Below are positions 7,342-13,905 of a stretch of 13,905 nt of DNA, piece after piece. A model generated the notes under the pieces. That model saw only the letters and a list, made by a program, of their open reading frames with translations. It did not search any database and was not told the origin of the DNA. The translations under genes and the position numbers were made by a program. This DNA is from Bacteroidia bacterium (GTDB taxonomy: Bacteria; Bacteroidota; Bacteroidia; NS11-12g; UBA955), in NCBI GenBank assembly GCA_014376345.1, contig JACMRS010000073.1, positions 1-13,905 of the forward strand, written 5' to 3'. Numbering within the stretch: the first letter of the stretch is position 1; the number at the start of each line of letters is the position of its first letter.

Positions 7342-9470
7342 TTTTCCAGCCTGCTTATTCTTTCAAGAAGTTCATCAATAGCAGCAATCGATTTTTTGCT
7401 TCCTGGTTTTGCTTTTGAAATTGTTTTGCTGTAAATCAATGCAGAATTACCGGTTTTTAAATCCAGTAATACACACCTGAAAAAATACGACTTTTCAACA
7501 TTTAAAATATACGCATTTGCAAGGTAGCCATAGTCTTTAGCAGACTTTTCAATATACTGACCCGAATATAAATTCATTCCCATATTTCCCACACTCAATC
7601 TTTCTCCAAGCCAGATAATCAGTGATTGATATTCATTAAATAATTCAGTTGAAGCAGAATCTGTTTCATACCCTCCGGATACCTTTAGCTGAATTCCTTT
7701 TTCAATACATTTTTGCCTGAATGTATTAATTATCATTTGCTCTGATTCAACCTCAACCAAAGGCGTTATTTTAGGATTTCTTGACAACACATTTCTATAA
7801 TAAGTCATGTTGCCTGAAGTGGTTTTTACAGAGTTTCTCTGAACTGCACTATACATTGGTTTTAATAGAATAAATTTTTTGATCCCCAATGATTCCCCAT
7901 ATTTTTCTATGTACTTTTTTCTTATATCAGATTTAGAAATATAGTCAGGATCCTTTCTTTCTTCAATCATTTTATTCTTCTGATTTATGTAATATAAAAA
8001 TGTATTTTGCAAAAGAGTATCACCAAGCATTCCTGCAAAAGCATTTAAATAATATTTATCCTCTACTCCTGTTACATTCGAATTTTTTTTCTGCTTTTTA
8101 ATTTTAGAAACCTTACCTGTTACGGCTACTGTATCGTTTGAATTTTCCGGAACATCATTGAAATTTTTCAACGTAAGGTTCTGTCTTACCATTTCATAAA
8201 CAGCGCTTTTGAATCGGATCAGAAAAAATGAATCATTGTATTTTTTGTATTTTTGATAAAGATCTGTAGCACATAATACTGCAATCTCTTTAGCAGGAAT
8301 TTTTGCTATTAGCTGATAAACTGATTGTGATTCACCTTCAATACTTTCCCATGCCTTATAGCTTTTATAATTGTCATCTTCATAATATTTTTGTTTTGAA
8401 AGAGCATAAAGTGCAGCACTGATAATTTTATCGCTGTATAAACTTTTTCCATAAATTTTTTCTAATAAATAGCCGTCGTAAAGTGCATCTGTAAGATTGC
8501 TTTTTTGGATATTAACACTTGCAATCTCATATCTTGCAATTTTAACAATAAGATCAAATTCAGAATGGGACAAAATAAAATCTTTACCTTCTTTTTGTTT
8601 GCCGGCTTTCAATAAAAGCTGAATAGCACTTCGTCTCGAGCGGATATTAGGATGCGAACTCAATGAATCCGGAGCATCTTCTTCTGCCGAAATTTCATTT
8701 ACTTTTCCCGGGAAATAGGTGCCGGGAAGTTCATAGCCGTTATCCATGTTGAAATAACCTGAATCGAATGGTATCTCATCATAAGGCAGGTACGAATAAA
8801 GCAACACATCAAACAAATTGTTTATTTTACCTGTGCCATAAGGTGTTTTAAGATATAGTTCCAATCCTTCTCTGTCTGCCTCATTTTCATTTTCTTTTTT
8901 ATACTTATAAATATCCGGCATTTCTCCCATTCCTGTTCTGGCTCCTTCACTGGTTCTGTAACTTTCAATATTGTGATTATTTTTATAATGTATAATTTCA
9001 TGGCACAATATAAATGCAAGTTGTGATTCACTTTCTATCTGTGATAGCAATCCTGTACTCACAAATACTATCCCTTTCTGTGTTGTATACGCATTCAACT
9101 CAACTGTTCTTAATACATAAAATCTGAGTTTAGCTCTTAGTGGCTTGTCATTTTCAAGTATTATATCTGCAACTTTATTTACATAATCCGTTAGTTTGTC
9201 TCCATATAAAACATCCCCACTGTAAAGGATTTTTCTCAACTGGTAATTTGACAATTCCGAGAAAGCTATATCAATTCTGTTTTCTTCGATACTGCCTTTG
9301 GCATCCTGTCTGGTTTTTTCTACCTGTTCTTTAAGAACTTCTTTAAAATCCTGCGGAATTGTACCTTTACAAATTAATGGTTTATAATTATTGAAGTCCT
9401 GAGCCTGAAGCTCAAGATTCATAAAACAAATTATTACTATAAAAATCAGGATTGACGGGCGTTTGATCAT
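7338..9470 (-). CDS. secreted M48-like zinc metallopeptidase with long C-terminal region
   Basis: The 710-residue product begins with a signal peptide (hydrophobic 6-17, likely cleavage after A23), so it is probably periplasmic. Residues about 85-300 are an M48-type peptidase domain: NAYTTQKGIVFVSTGLL at 126-142, zinc motif HEIIH with H157, E158 and H161, and the third ligand E197 in NENEADREG. This is the soluble BepA/LoiP-like arrangement rather than HtpX, as no membrane helices flank the site. The domain also carries an N-terminal extension and an insertion rich in Gly, Tyr and Asp. Residues about 300-710 are not recognisable; they look helical first, then mixed, with a last block (about 590-700) of alternating strands. 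No lipobox is present (the residue before C15 is Ile). M48 peptidases of this type work in outer-membrane protein quality control; that role here is inference. The gene is divergent from the DUF3467 gene, 73 bp apart. Confidence 0.88.
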   Translation of the reverse strand: MIKRPSILIFIVIICFMNLELQAQDFNNYKPLICKGTIPQDFKEVLKEQVEKTRQDAKGSIEENRIDIAFSELSNYQLRKILYSGDVLYGDKLTDYVNKVADIILENDKPLRAKLRFYVLRTVELNAYTTQKGIVFVSTGLLSQIESESQLAFILCHEIIHYKNNHNIESYRTSEGARTGMGEMPDIYKYKKENENEADREGLELYLKTPYGTGKINNLFDVLLYSYLPYDEIPFDSGYFNMDNGYELPGTYFPGKVNEISAEEDAPDSLSSHPNIRSRRSAIQLLLKAGKQKEGKDFILSHSEFDLIVKIARYEIASVNIQKSNLTDALYDGYLLEKIYGKSLYSDKIISAALYALSKQKYYEDDNYKSYKAWESIEGESQSVYQLIAKIPAKEIAVLCATDLYQKYKKYNDSFFLIRFKSAVYEMVRQNLTLKNFNDVPENSNDTVAVTGKVSKIKKQKKNSNVTGVEDKYYLNAFAGMLGDTLLQNTFLYYINQKNKMIEERKDPDYISKSDIRKKYIEKYGESLGIKKFILLKPMYSAVQRNSVKTTSGNMTYYRNVLSRNPKITPLVEVESEQMIINTFRQKCIEKGIQLKVSGGYETDSASTELFNEYQSLIIWLGERLSVGNMGMNLYSGQYIEKSAKDYGYLANAYILNVEKSYFFRCVLLDLKTGNSALIYSKTISKAKPGSKKSIAAIDELLERISRLEN

Positions 9471-9475
9471 TAATG

Positions 9476-9483
9476 CAATAATA
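9476..9483 (-). promoter_or_regulatory. possible -7 element of the M48 gene
   Basis: The minus strand reads TATTATTG, one mismatch from TAnnTTTG, 5 bp before the ATG. It would give an almost leaderless mRNA. A second near match, TACTTTAG, lies further upstream in the same gap. Neither is convincing. Confidence 0.2.
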
Positions 9484-9531
9484 CCATTTTTATATACTAA
9501 ATCACTAAAGTACCATAGATAAAAAAAATGT

Positions 9532-9539
9532 TACCTTTG
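9532..9539 (+). promoter_or_regulatory. promoter of the DUF3467 gene, -7 element
   Basis: TACCTTTG matches TAnnTTTG and ends only 4 bp before the ATG at 9544. Transcription normally starts a few bases after this element, so the mRNA should begin at or next to the start codon. Confidence 0.55.
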
Positions 9540-9543
9540 CAGT

Positions 9544-9858
9544 ATGACTGAAAATAACCAACAGCAACTCGATATCGAGCTTAGTGAAGAAATGGCAGAG
9601 GGTGTTTACTCTAATCTCGCTATTATTACGCACAGTAATGCAGAATTTGTAATTGATTTTGTAAGACTGATGCCCGGTGTTCCCAAAGCTAAAGTAAAAT
9701 CAAGAATTGTAATGACACCGCATCATGCAAAACGTTTGCTGATTGCTTTACAGGAGAACCTAACCAAGTTTGAAGAAAATTTTGGAGATATTGATCCAGG
9801 TGATGGCGGACAAGGTGGATTTCCTCTGAATTTTGGTGGAATGACTGGTCAGGCATAA
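9544..9858 (+). CDS. DUF3467 family protein
   Basis: The 104-residue product matches DUF3467, a small cytosolic family of unknown function found in Bacteroidota and other bacteria. The recognisable core is ELSEEMAEGVYSNLAIITHS (about 12-31), FVIDFVRLMPGVPKAKVKSR (about 36-55) and TPHHAKRLLIALQENLTKFE (about 58-77). A glycine-rich tail (about 85-104) follows, as is usual in the family. The first ATG is favoured over the internal ATG at 9592 because the LDIELSEE segment before it is conserved. No signal peptide, membrane segment or catalytic motif is visible. The gene stands between the divergent M48 gene and the aminotransferase operon, which has its own promoter. Confidence 0.9.
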   Translation: MTENNQQQLDIELSEEMAEGVYSNLAIITHSNAEFVIDFVRLMPGVPKAKVKSRIVMTPHHAKRLLIALQENLTKFEENFGDIDPGDGGQGGFPLNFGGMTGQA

Positions 9859-9922
9859 TTAAATCTGAATAGTAAAAAGACTACAACTCAATTTATAAGT
9901 TCATAATTCATAAACCGGATTC

Positions 9923-9953
9923 TTGCATACCATAACAGTTTACATTAGGTTTG
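9923..9953 (+). promoter_or_regulatory. promoter of the aminotransferase-rfaE1 operon (-33 and -7)
   Basis: TTG at 9923-9925, a 20-bp spacer, and TAGGTTTG at 9946-9953 form the best complete Bacteroidota promoter in the window. It ends 26 bp before the TTG start codon at 9980. Confidence 0.65.
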
Positions 9954-9979
9954 CAGCTTAAATCTGTAAAGAGCGTATT

Positions 9980-11194
9980 TTGACAATAACAGAAAAGAAA
10001 AACATCCGCCTTGCCGATCGTATATCAAGGATTTCAGAATCAGAGACGATTGCAATGGCCAAGCTTGGAAGAGCGCTGGGAGCGGAAGGAAAAAAAGTTA
10101 TCAGCCTGAGCTTCGGCGAACCTGATTTTTTTACTCCCGATCATATCAAAGAAGCTGCAATTGCAGCTATCAATAATAATAACACATTTTATACTCCGGT
10201 TGCCGGTATTCCTGAACTTCGTGAAGCAATTTCACTTAAGTTTAAAAGAGATAATAATCTGGACTATAAAACGGACCAGATTGTTGTGAGTACCGGAGCA
10301 AAAAACAGTATTATGAATACAGTTTTAGCACTCGTAAATCCCGGTGATGAAGTAATTATTCCAAAGCCATTCTGGGTGAGTTATGAAGACATGGTAAGCC
10401 TTGCAGAAGGAATTCCGGTTTATATTGATACTGATGTTGAAGCTGATTATAAAATCACTCCACAGCAACTCGAAGATGCAATTACTCCTAAAACTAAAAT
10501 GTTCATTTTCAGCAGTCCAAACAATCCTACCGGGTCGGTTTATACAAAAACAGAACTAGAAGGACTGGCTGCAGTATTTGAAAAATATCCTTATGTTTAC
10601 ATCGTTTCAGACGAAATTTACGAACATATTAATTTCGTAGGAAAGCATGAAAGTATTGCTGCCTGCGGAAATGTATATCCTCAGGTTATTACAGTTAATG
10701 GTGTTTCCAAAGGTTTCAGTATGACAGGTTGGAGAATTGGATATATAGGAGCAGCAAAAGAAATTGCATTTGCTTGCGAAAAGCTTCAAAGTCAGTTTAC
10801 AAGTGGGACCAATTCTATAGCTCAAAGAGCTGCTGTAGCTGCTTTGACAGGCACTTTAGAGCCTACCGAAAAAATGCGTCTTGCTTTTATGAAAAGGCGC
10901 GATTTATGTCTTTCATTGATGAAAGATATGGATGGTATTAAATTAAACAATCCTGATGGTGCCTTTTATCTTTTCCCTGATGTGAGTTCATTTTTTGGAA
11001 AAAGTGCTGATGGCAAAACAATTAATAACAGTCAGGATTTATGTATGTACCTTTTAAATAAAGTTTACGTTGTAACTGTTGCGGGTTCTGCATTTGGCAA
11101 CGAAAATTGTATCAGAATGTCTTATGCAACTAACGAAGAAAATCTTCGTGAAGCAATAACCAGAATTAAATCTGCTTTATCAGAACTTAAATAA
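9980..11194 (+). CDS. PLP-dependent class I aminotransferase (aspartate aminotransferase-like)
   Basis: The 404-residue product is a fold-type I, cytoplasmic aminotransferase of the aspartate aminotransferase Ib/prephenate aminotransferase group. Visible features are: SFGEPDF (44-50), cofactor-binding STGAKNS (104-110), SSPNNPTG with N182, DEIYE with D211 and Y214, the Schiff-base lysine K244 in GVSKGFSMTGWRIGY, and the substrate-carboxylate arginine R379 in NCIRMSYA. It probably transfers an amino group between aspartate (or a similar amino acid) and 2-oxoglutarate; specificity cannot be read from the sequence. The start is TTG at 9980: the conserved LADRISRISESETIAM lies before the first internal ATG (10054), and an in-frame stop lies at 9959. 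AAAGAG (9968-9973) could act as a ribosome site. It shares an operon with rfaE1, 6 bp downstream. Confidence 0.93.
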   Translation: MTITEKKNIRLADRISRISESETIAMAKLGRALGAEGKKVISLSFGEPDFFTPDHIKEAAIAAINNNNTFYTPVAGIPELREAISLKFKRDNNLDYKTDQIVVSTGAKNSIMNTVLALVNPGDEVIIPKPFWVSYEDMVSLAEGIPVYIDTDVEADYKITPQQLEDAITPKTKMFIFSSPNNPTGSVYTKTELEGLAAVFEKYPYVYIVSDEIYEHINFVGKHESIAACGNVYPQVITVNGVSKGFSMTGWRIGYIGAAKEIAFACEKLQSQFTSGTNSIAQRAAVAALTGTLEPTEKMRLAFMKRRDLCLSLMKDMDGIKLNNPDGAFYLFPDVSSFFGKSADGKTINNSQDLCMYLLNKVYVVTVAGSAFGNENCIRMSYATNEENLREAITRIKSALSELK

Positions 11195-11200
11195 TAATTT

Positions 11201-12190
11201 ATGGACAGAAGCGACTCAATAATCAGCTCTTTTAAGCACAAAAAAGTATTAATTGTAGGTGATGTTATGGTTGATGCTTATGTATTCGGTAAAGTTGACA
11301 GAATATCACCGGAGGCTCCTGTACCAGTAATTAATGTCGAAAAAAAGGAAAGCAGACTTGGCGGTGCCGCAAATGTTGCATTAAATATAATGGCATTGGG
11401 TGCGGTTCCTTTAATGTGCACTGTGATTGGTGAGGATGAAGAGGGTAAAAACCTTCGTTATATTTTTAAAGAAAGTAGCCTTTCAACCGAAGGTCTTGTT
11501 TCTTCTCCAAATAGAAAAACAACAACTAAAACAAGGTTGATAGGCAACAGACATCAACTTCTGAGAATAGACAATGAAGTAACTCACGATCTTGATGATG
11601 TTGAAAATATTAAACTTCTTGACGCTTATAAAAAACATCTGGAAACTGCTGATGTTGTGATTCTTGAAGATTATAATAAAGGTGTTTTAAATGAAAAAAA
11701 TATACCAATCCTTATTAAGCTTGCTAATGAACGCGGTGTGCCGATTGCCGTTGATCCAAAAAAGAAAAATTTCCTGGCATATAAAAATGTAACTTTGTTT
11801 AAACCTAATCTGAAAGAAATCAGAGAAGGACTGAATATTGAGGATAATTTAAAAGATCCTGAAAGTTTGAAACGCTCAGTTTTGCAGCTAAATGAAATTT
11901 TAGGAAATAAATATTCAATGATTACACTTTCTGAGGATGGTGTGATGATAACTGACCATCAGAATTTTTATAATATTCCTGCTCACATCCGCAATATTTC
12001 AGATGTAAGCGGGGCAGGTGATACTGTTATAAGTGTAGCTGCATTGTGTCTGGCACTTCAATTGCCACTTGAGCTGGTAGCAGGACTTTCCAACCTTGCC
12101 GGAGGACTTGTTTGCGAAGAAATGGGAGTAGTACCCGTCAATCTTGAAAAGTTTCGCGCAGAAGCAAAAATTGAATTTTCCAAAATTTAA
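11201..12190 (+). CDS. rfaE1: D-glycero-beta-D-manno-heptose-7-phosphate kinase (RfaE1-like, PfkB family)
   Basis: The 329-residue product matches the kinase half of HldE and stand-alone RfaE1. That enzyme phosphorylates heptose 7-phosphate at C1 with ATP, giving heptose 1,7-bisphosphate for ADP-heptose and lipopolysaccharide core synthesis. Visible features are: VGDVMVDAYVFG (19-30), RISPEAPVPV (34-43, characteristic of this subgroup), RLGGAANVALN (52-62), the mid-domain VILEDYNKGVL (153-163), VDPKKKNFLAYKNVTLFKPN (184-203), and the PfkB signature DVSGAGDT with catalytic D274. It ends without the nucleotidyltransferase domain, as is common in Bacteroidota where that enzyme is separate. No other heptose or LPS gene is in the window. 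The 6-bp gap to the aminotransferase indicates co-transcription, though no shared pathway is evident. Confidence 0.9.
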   Translation: MDRSDSIISSFKHKKVLIVGDVMVDAYVFGKVDRISPEAPVPVINVEKKESRLGGAANVALNIMALGAVPLMCTVIGEDEEGKNLRYIFKESSLSTEGLVSSPNRKTTTKTRLIGNRHQLLRIDNEVTHDLDDVENIKLLDAYKKHLETADVVILEDYNKGVLNEKNIPILIKLANERGVPIAVDPKKKNFLAYKNVTLFKPNLKEIREGLNIEDNLKDPESLKRSVLQLNEILGNKYSMITLSEDGVMITDHQNFYNIPAHIRNISDVSGAGDTVISVAALCLALQLPLELVAGLSNLAGGLVCEEMGVVPVNLEKFRAEAKIEFSKI

Positions 12191-12209
12191 TCTTTCAAAA
12201 TAATTCAAG

Positions 12210-12225
12210 TACACATAGCTGTGTA
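12210..12225 (+). terminator. small hairpin after rfaE1
   Basis: TACACA (12210-12215) and TGTGTA (12220-12225) pair around a TAGC loop, 20 bp after the rfaE1 stop. There is no T-run after it, so it could be a weak terminator, an mRNA end stabiliser or chance. Confidence 0.3.
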
Positions 12226-12326
12226 TAGATATTTGTCTCTGCATTAAACAAGAAAAACTCTCTCCGGAATTTAATTTTAAAAAACAATAGTGTAAGTTAC
12301 ATTTTTTTTATAATTAAAAACTCATA

Positions 12327-12354
12327 AATTGAATTTAATAGTTAATTGAATTTA
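12327..12354. repeat. 11-bp direct repeat upstream of the helical-repeat protein gene
   Basis: AATTGAATTTA occurs at 12327-12337 and again at 12344-12354, a 17-bp offset. An inverted partial copy, TTCAATT, lies at 12380-12386. The region is very AT-rich, so chance is possible. The rest of the gap 12191-12449 shows only the hairpin at 12210 and the promoter at 12426. Confidence 0.35.
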
Positions 12355-12425
12355 CATAATATTTAATTTTGGTGTTTTATTCAATTTTAGGTCTGTTTTA
12401 GGGGGTAAAAAAGTTTAAAAAGAGG

Positions 12426-12433
12426 TATCTTTG
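12426..12433 (+). promoter_or_regulatory. promoter of the helical-repeat protein gene, -7 element
   Basis: TATCTTTG matches TAnnTTTG and ends 16 bp before the ATG at 12450. No TTG at -33 spacing was seen. Confidence 0.55.
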
Positions 12434-12449
12434 CACTAAAGATTAAGTG

Positions 12450-13769
12450 ATGAAGGAAATAGTAAAACAAACGAGTGAAAAGCCGTCTAAGGCTTTAAGA
12501 AGACCAGTAAGATTAAAGTTTAAGAGCACAATTAAAAGAGGAACAGGTGAAGCACATATTCTCATGGAGAATAATCCTGATTTTGATTTTACAAATGACA
12601 TTGTTAATGCAGCTTTAAAAAACAACGCTTTTGATGAGCAATCAGAAGGAACCAGAGCAGAATATATTTATGATCTGACCAAAATTTCAGGAAATGAAAA
12701 AGAAATTAAAGATGCTGTTTTAAAAGCATTGGCTACACAAGAATCTGATATGGGGGCCCTTGAGCAACTTTTCGATCTTGCAGCTATGTTTGCATTTGAG
12801 GGTGATGAAAATGCCAAAAAAGCTGTTTACAAAAGGTATTTCAAGAAACTTCAAACAGGCTCTGAGCATGTTGGTGAACAGGCAATACTTGCTATTGATG
12901 GAATTGAAGGTTTGAAACATATTGCTGAAACAAAAGGCAAATTTATCAAATCTAACAAATCATTTCTTGAAACAAGTAAAATTGCAGACCGTTTTCAGGA
13001 AGAAAACCCTTCGGTTAAAGTATACAAAGAGCTTGAAAAAGCAGCTGGTACTAATCCTGCAATAAAAATATATCTTGATGTAATCAGAAACAATAAATCT
13101 GATGCAAAAAAGACGGACAAAAAGTCTGCTTATGATAAGATCAATGAACTTATCACAAGTGGCGATAATGTAATTATTCCGAAAGCATTAATTAACGAGC
13201 TTTCAAAAAGTGAGATTGTTAAAATTGCAGATGATTTTTTAGCTGAAGTTGAGACTGAAAGAAAAGAAATGTACCTTCAGGTATTTGCATTAATTGAATT
13301 CCCTTATTCTTATAAACCATTGCTTAAACTTGCCGGCAAAAAGAATGCGATTAAGGATAAGATTTCTGAATATGCATGTAAATCGTTGCAGTTTTTCAGC
13401 GGACCTGATATCCGTAAGTTTGCAATAACTAAGCTTAAAGATTCAACTTACCCATTTCAATATTTTGATTTGTTAGTGTCAAATTACAAGGCAGGCGACA
13501 GTGTTTTGCTGACTAAATTTGCAAAGTATTTCAAACACATTCAGACAGTTCACATGTTGGCTAAAAGTTATATTAAAATATACAACGCAAACAACACAGC
13601 AGAATGCGAAGCGCCATTACTGGCATTGTATGAAAATTTAACTTGTGGAATATGCAGGGCTGATATTTTGAAAATACTGATTAAAAATAAAGTTATTCCA
13701 GCTCAGATAAAGAAGGAAATTAAATATGACAGCTACGCCGGAGTAAGGGCGCTTTATAAAGGAAAATAA
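12450..13769 (+). CDS. helical-repeat (HEAT-like) protein of unknown function
   Basis: The product is 439 residues from the ATG at 12450; a GTG directly before it (12447) would add one residue, and ATG is preferred. There is no signal peptide or membrane segment. Residues 1-30 are basic (KALRRPVRLKFKSTIKR). The rest is a succession of amphipathic helices: helix pairs around 60-150, a lysine-rich linker at about 195-225 (DAKKTDKKS), and further pairs at 250-390, giving the look of a HEAT/ARM-type solenoid. The last 50 residues carry AECEAPLLALYENLTCGICR and IKYDSYAGVRAL, which resemble the C-terminal motif (a Cys pair, then YDS) of HEAT-repeat hypothetical proteins I have seen in other phyla. 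This resemblance is from memory and not certain. Solenoids usually bind proteins; no partner is suggested. It is a single-gene unit with its own promoter and a strong terminator 23 bp after the stop. Confidence 0.75.
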   Translation: MKEIVKQTSEKPSKALRRPVRLKFKSTIKRGTGEAHILMENNPDFDFTNDIVNAALKNNAFDEQSEGTRAEYIYDLTKISGNEKEIKDAVLKALATQESDMGALEQLFDLAAMFAFEGDENAKKAVYKRYFKKLQTGSEHVGEQAILAIDGIEGLKHIAETKGKFIKSNKSFLETSKIADRFQEENPSVKVYKELEKAAGTNPAIKIYLDVIRNNKSDAKKTDKKSAYDKINELITSGDNVIIPKALINELSKSEIVKIADDFLAEVETERKEMYLQVFALIEFPYSYKPLLKLAGKKNAIKDKISEYACKSLQFFSGPDIRKFAITKLKDSTYPFQYFDLLVSNYKAGDSVLLTKFAKYFKHIQTVHMLAKSYIKIYNANNTAECEAPLLALYENLTCGICRADILKILIKNKVIPAQIKKEIKYDSYAGVRALYKGK

Positions 13770-13786
13770 GATTTTCAAAAACATTC

Positions 13787-13826
13787 AAAAAAGGGGTAAG
13801 GATTAATAATCTTTACCCCTTTTTTT
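13787..13826 (+). terminator. strong intrinsic terminator
   Basis: GGGGTAAGGATT (13793-13804) pairs with AATCTTTACCCC (13808-13819) over 12 bp, including one G-U pair, with a 3-nt loop. The flanking A6 and T6 extend the stem, and seven T (13820-13826) follow. It closes the helical-repeat gene and, with the upstream A-tract, could also stop transcription from the right. Confidence 0.88.
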
Positions 13827-13892
13827 GGGGGATTAAATTTTTAGGAATAAAATCTAAAATCACAAAACTGTTTTTTATTTAAAAGGACGAGA

Positions 13893-13905
13893 ATGACAAT
13901 AATGA
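13893..13905 (+). other. possible start of the next gene at the window edge
   Basis: An ATG at 13893 follows AAAAGGACGAGA, which includes a purine-rich AGGA that could bind the ribosome. Only four codons are visible (ATG ACA ATA ATG), so a gene cannot be confirmed. No TAnnTTTG element is seen between the terminator and this ATG. Confidence 0.2.

Noticed and set aside
9424..9428. C15 of the M48 protein as a lipoprotein cysteine
   Set aside because: The preceding residues are V-I-I; a lipobox needs a small residue (Gly, Ala or Ser) just before Cys. A normal signal peptidase I site after A23 fits better.
1..13905. Mobile elements, tRNA/rRNA genes, riboswitches, defence or toxin systems
   Set aside because: No transposase, integrase, terminal repeats, tRNA-like folds or recognisable aptamer patterns were seen on either strand; intergenic gaps are all under 270 bp.

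Overview
The window is a stretch of an AT-rich chromosome from a member of the Bacteroidota, probably an environmental or uncultured lineage; I cannot place it more finely. The evidence is (i) a repeated TAnnTTTG -7 promoter element in front of eight genes, with very short 5' leaders and no consistent Shine-Dalgarno sequence, (ii) families typical of the phylum (DUF3467 protein, the 160-residue all-helical cytosolic protein, single-domain RfaE1, separate long M48 peptidase), and (iii) AT-rich codon use throughout. It reads as ordinary core and semi-core genome. I see no insertion sequence, phage gene, tRNA, rRNA, CRISPR array or toxin/defence cassette.

Layout. 1-1194 (+): 3' part of a Uup-like ABC-F ATPase, cut by the window edge after its first nucleotide-binding domain. 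1195-1274: short gap with a perfect 18-bp palindrome lying over the uvrC promoter. 1275-3074 (+): uvrC. 3148-4167 (+, GTG start): asparaginase of the Asparaginase_II family. 4168-4388: AT-rich convergent gap with only weak AT hairpins. 4389-4871 (-): 160-residue helical protein of unknown function, divergent from 4971-6692 (+), a secreted transglutaminase-like protein with a long basic tail. 6789-7085 (+): pterin-4a-carbinolamine dehydratase. 7086-7337: gap ending in a 7-bp tandem array of 14 units that runs into the stop codon of the next gene. 7341/7338-9470 (-): secreted M48-type zinc metallopeptidase with a long C-terminal region. 9544-9858 (+): DUF3467 protein, apparently leaderless. 9980-12190 (+): two-gene operon of a class I aminotransferase (TTG start) and a heptose-7-phosphate kinase (RfaE1). 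12191-12449: AT-rich gap with a small hairpin, a direct repeat and a promoter. 12450-13769 (+): helical repeat protein of unknown function, followed by a strong intrinsic terminator.

How the genes relate. Most are single-gene units with their own promoter, so the window is mostly a list of independent functions: ribosome-associated ATPase, nucleotide excision repair, asparagine/amino-acid metabolism, pterin recycling, envelope proteolysis, and one lipopolysaccharide-precursor kinase. The only clear operon is aminotransferase-rfaE1 (6-bp gap).

No clearly new system is present. The most worthwhile non-coding signals are the palindrome at the uvrC promoter and the heptad array beside the M48 gene; the most worthwhile proteins are the transglutaminase-like and M48 secreted proteins with uncharacterised long C-terminal regions, and the orphan helical-repeat protein at the right end.
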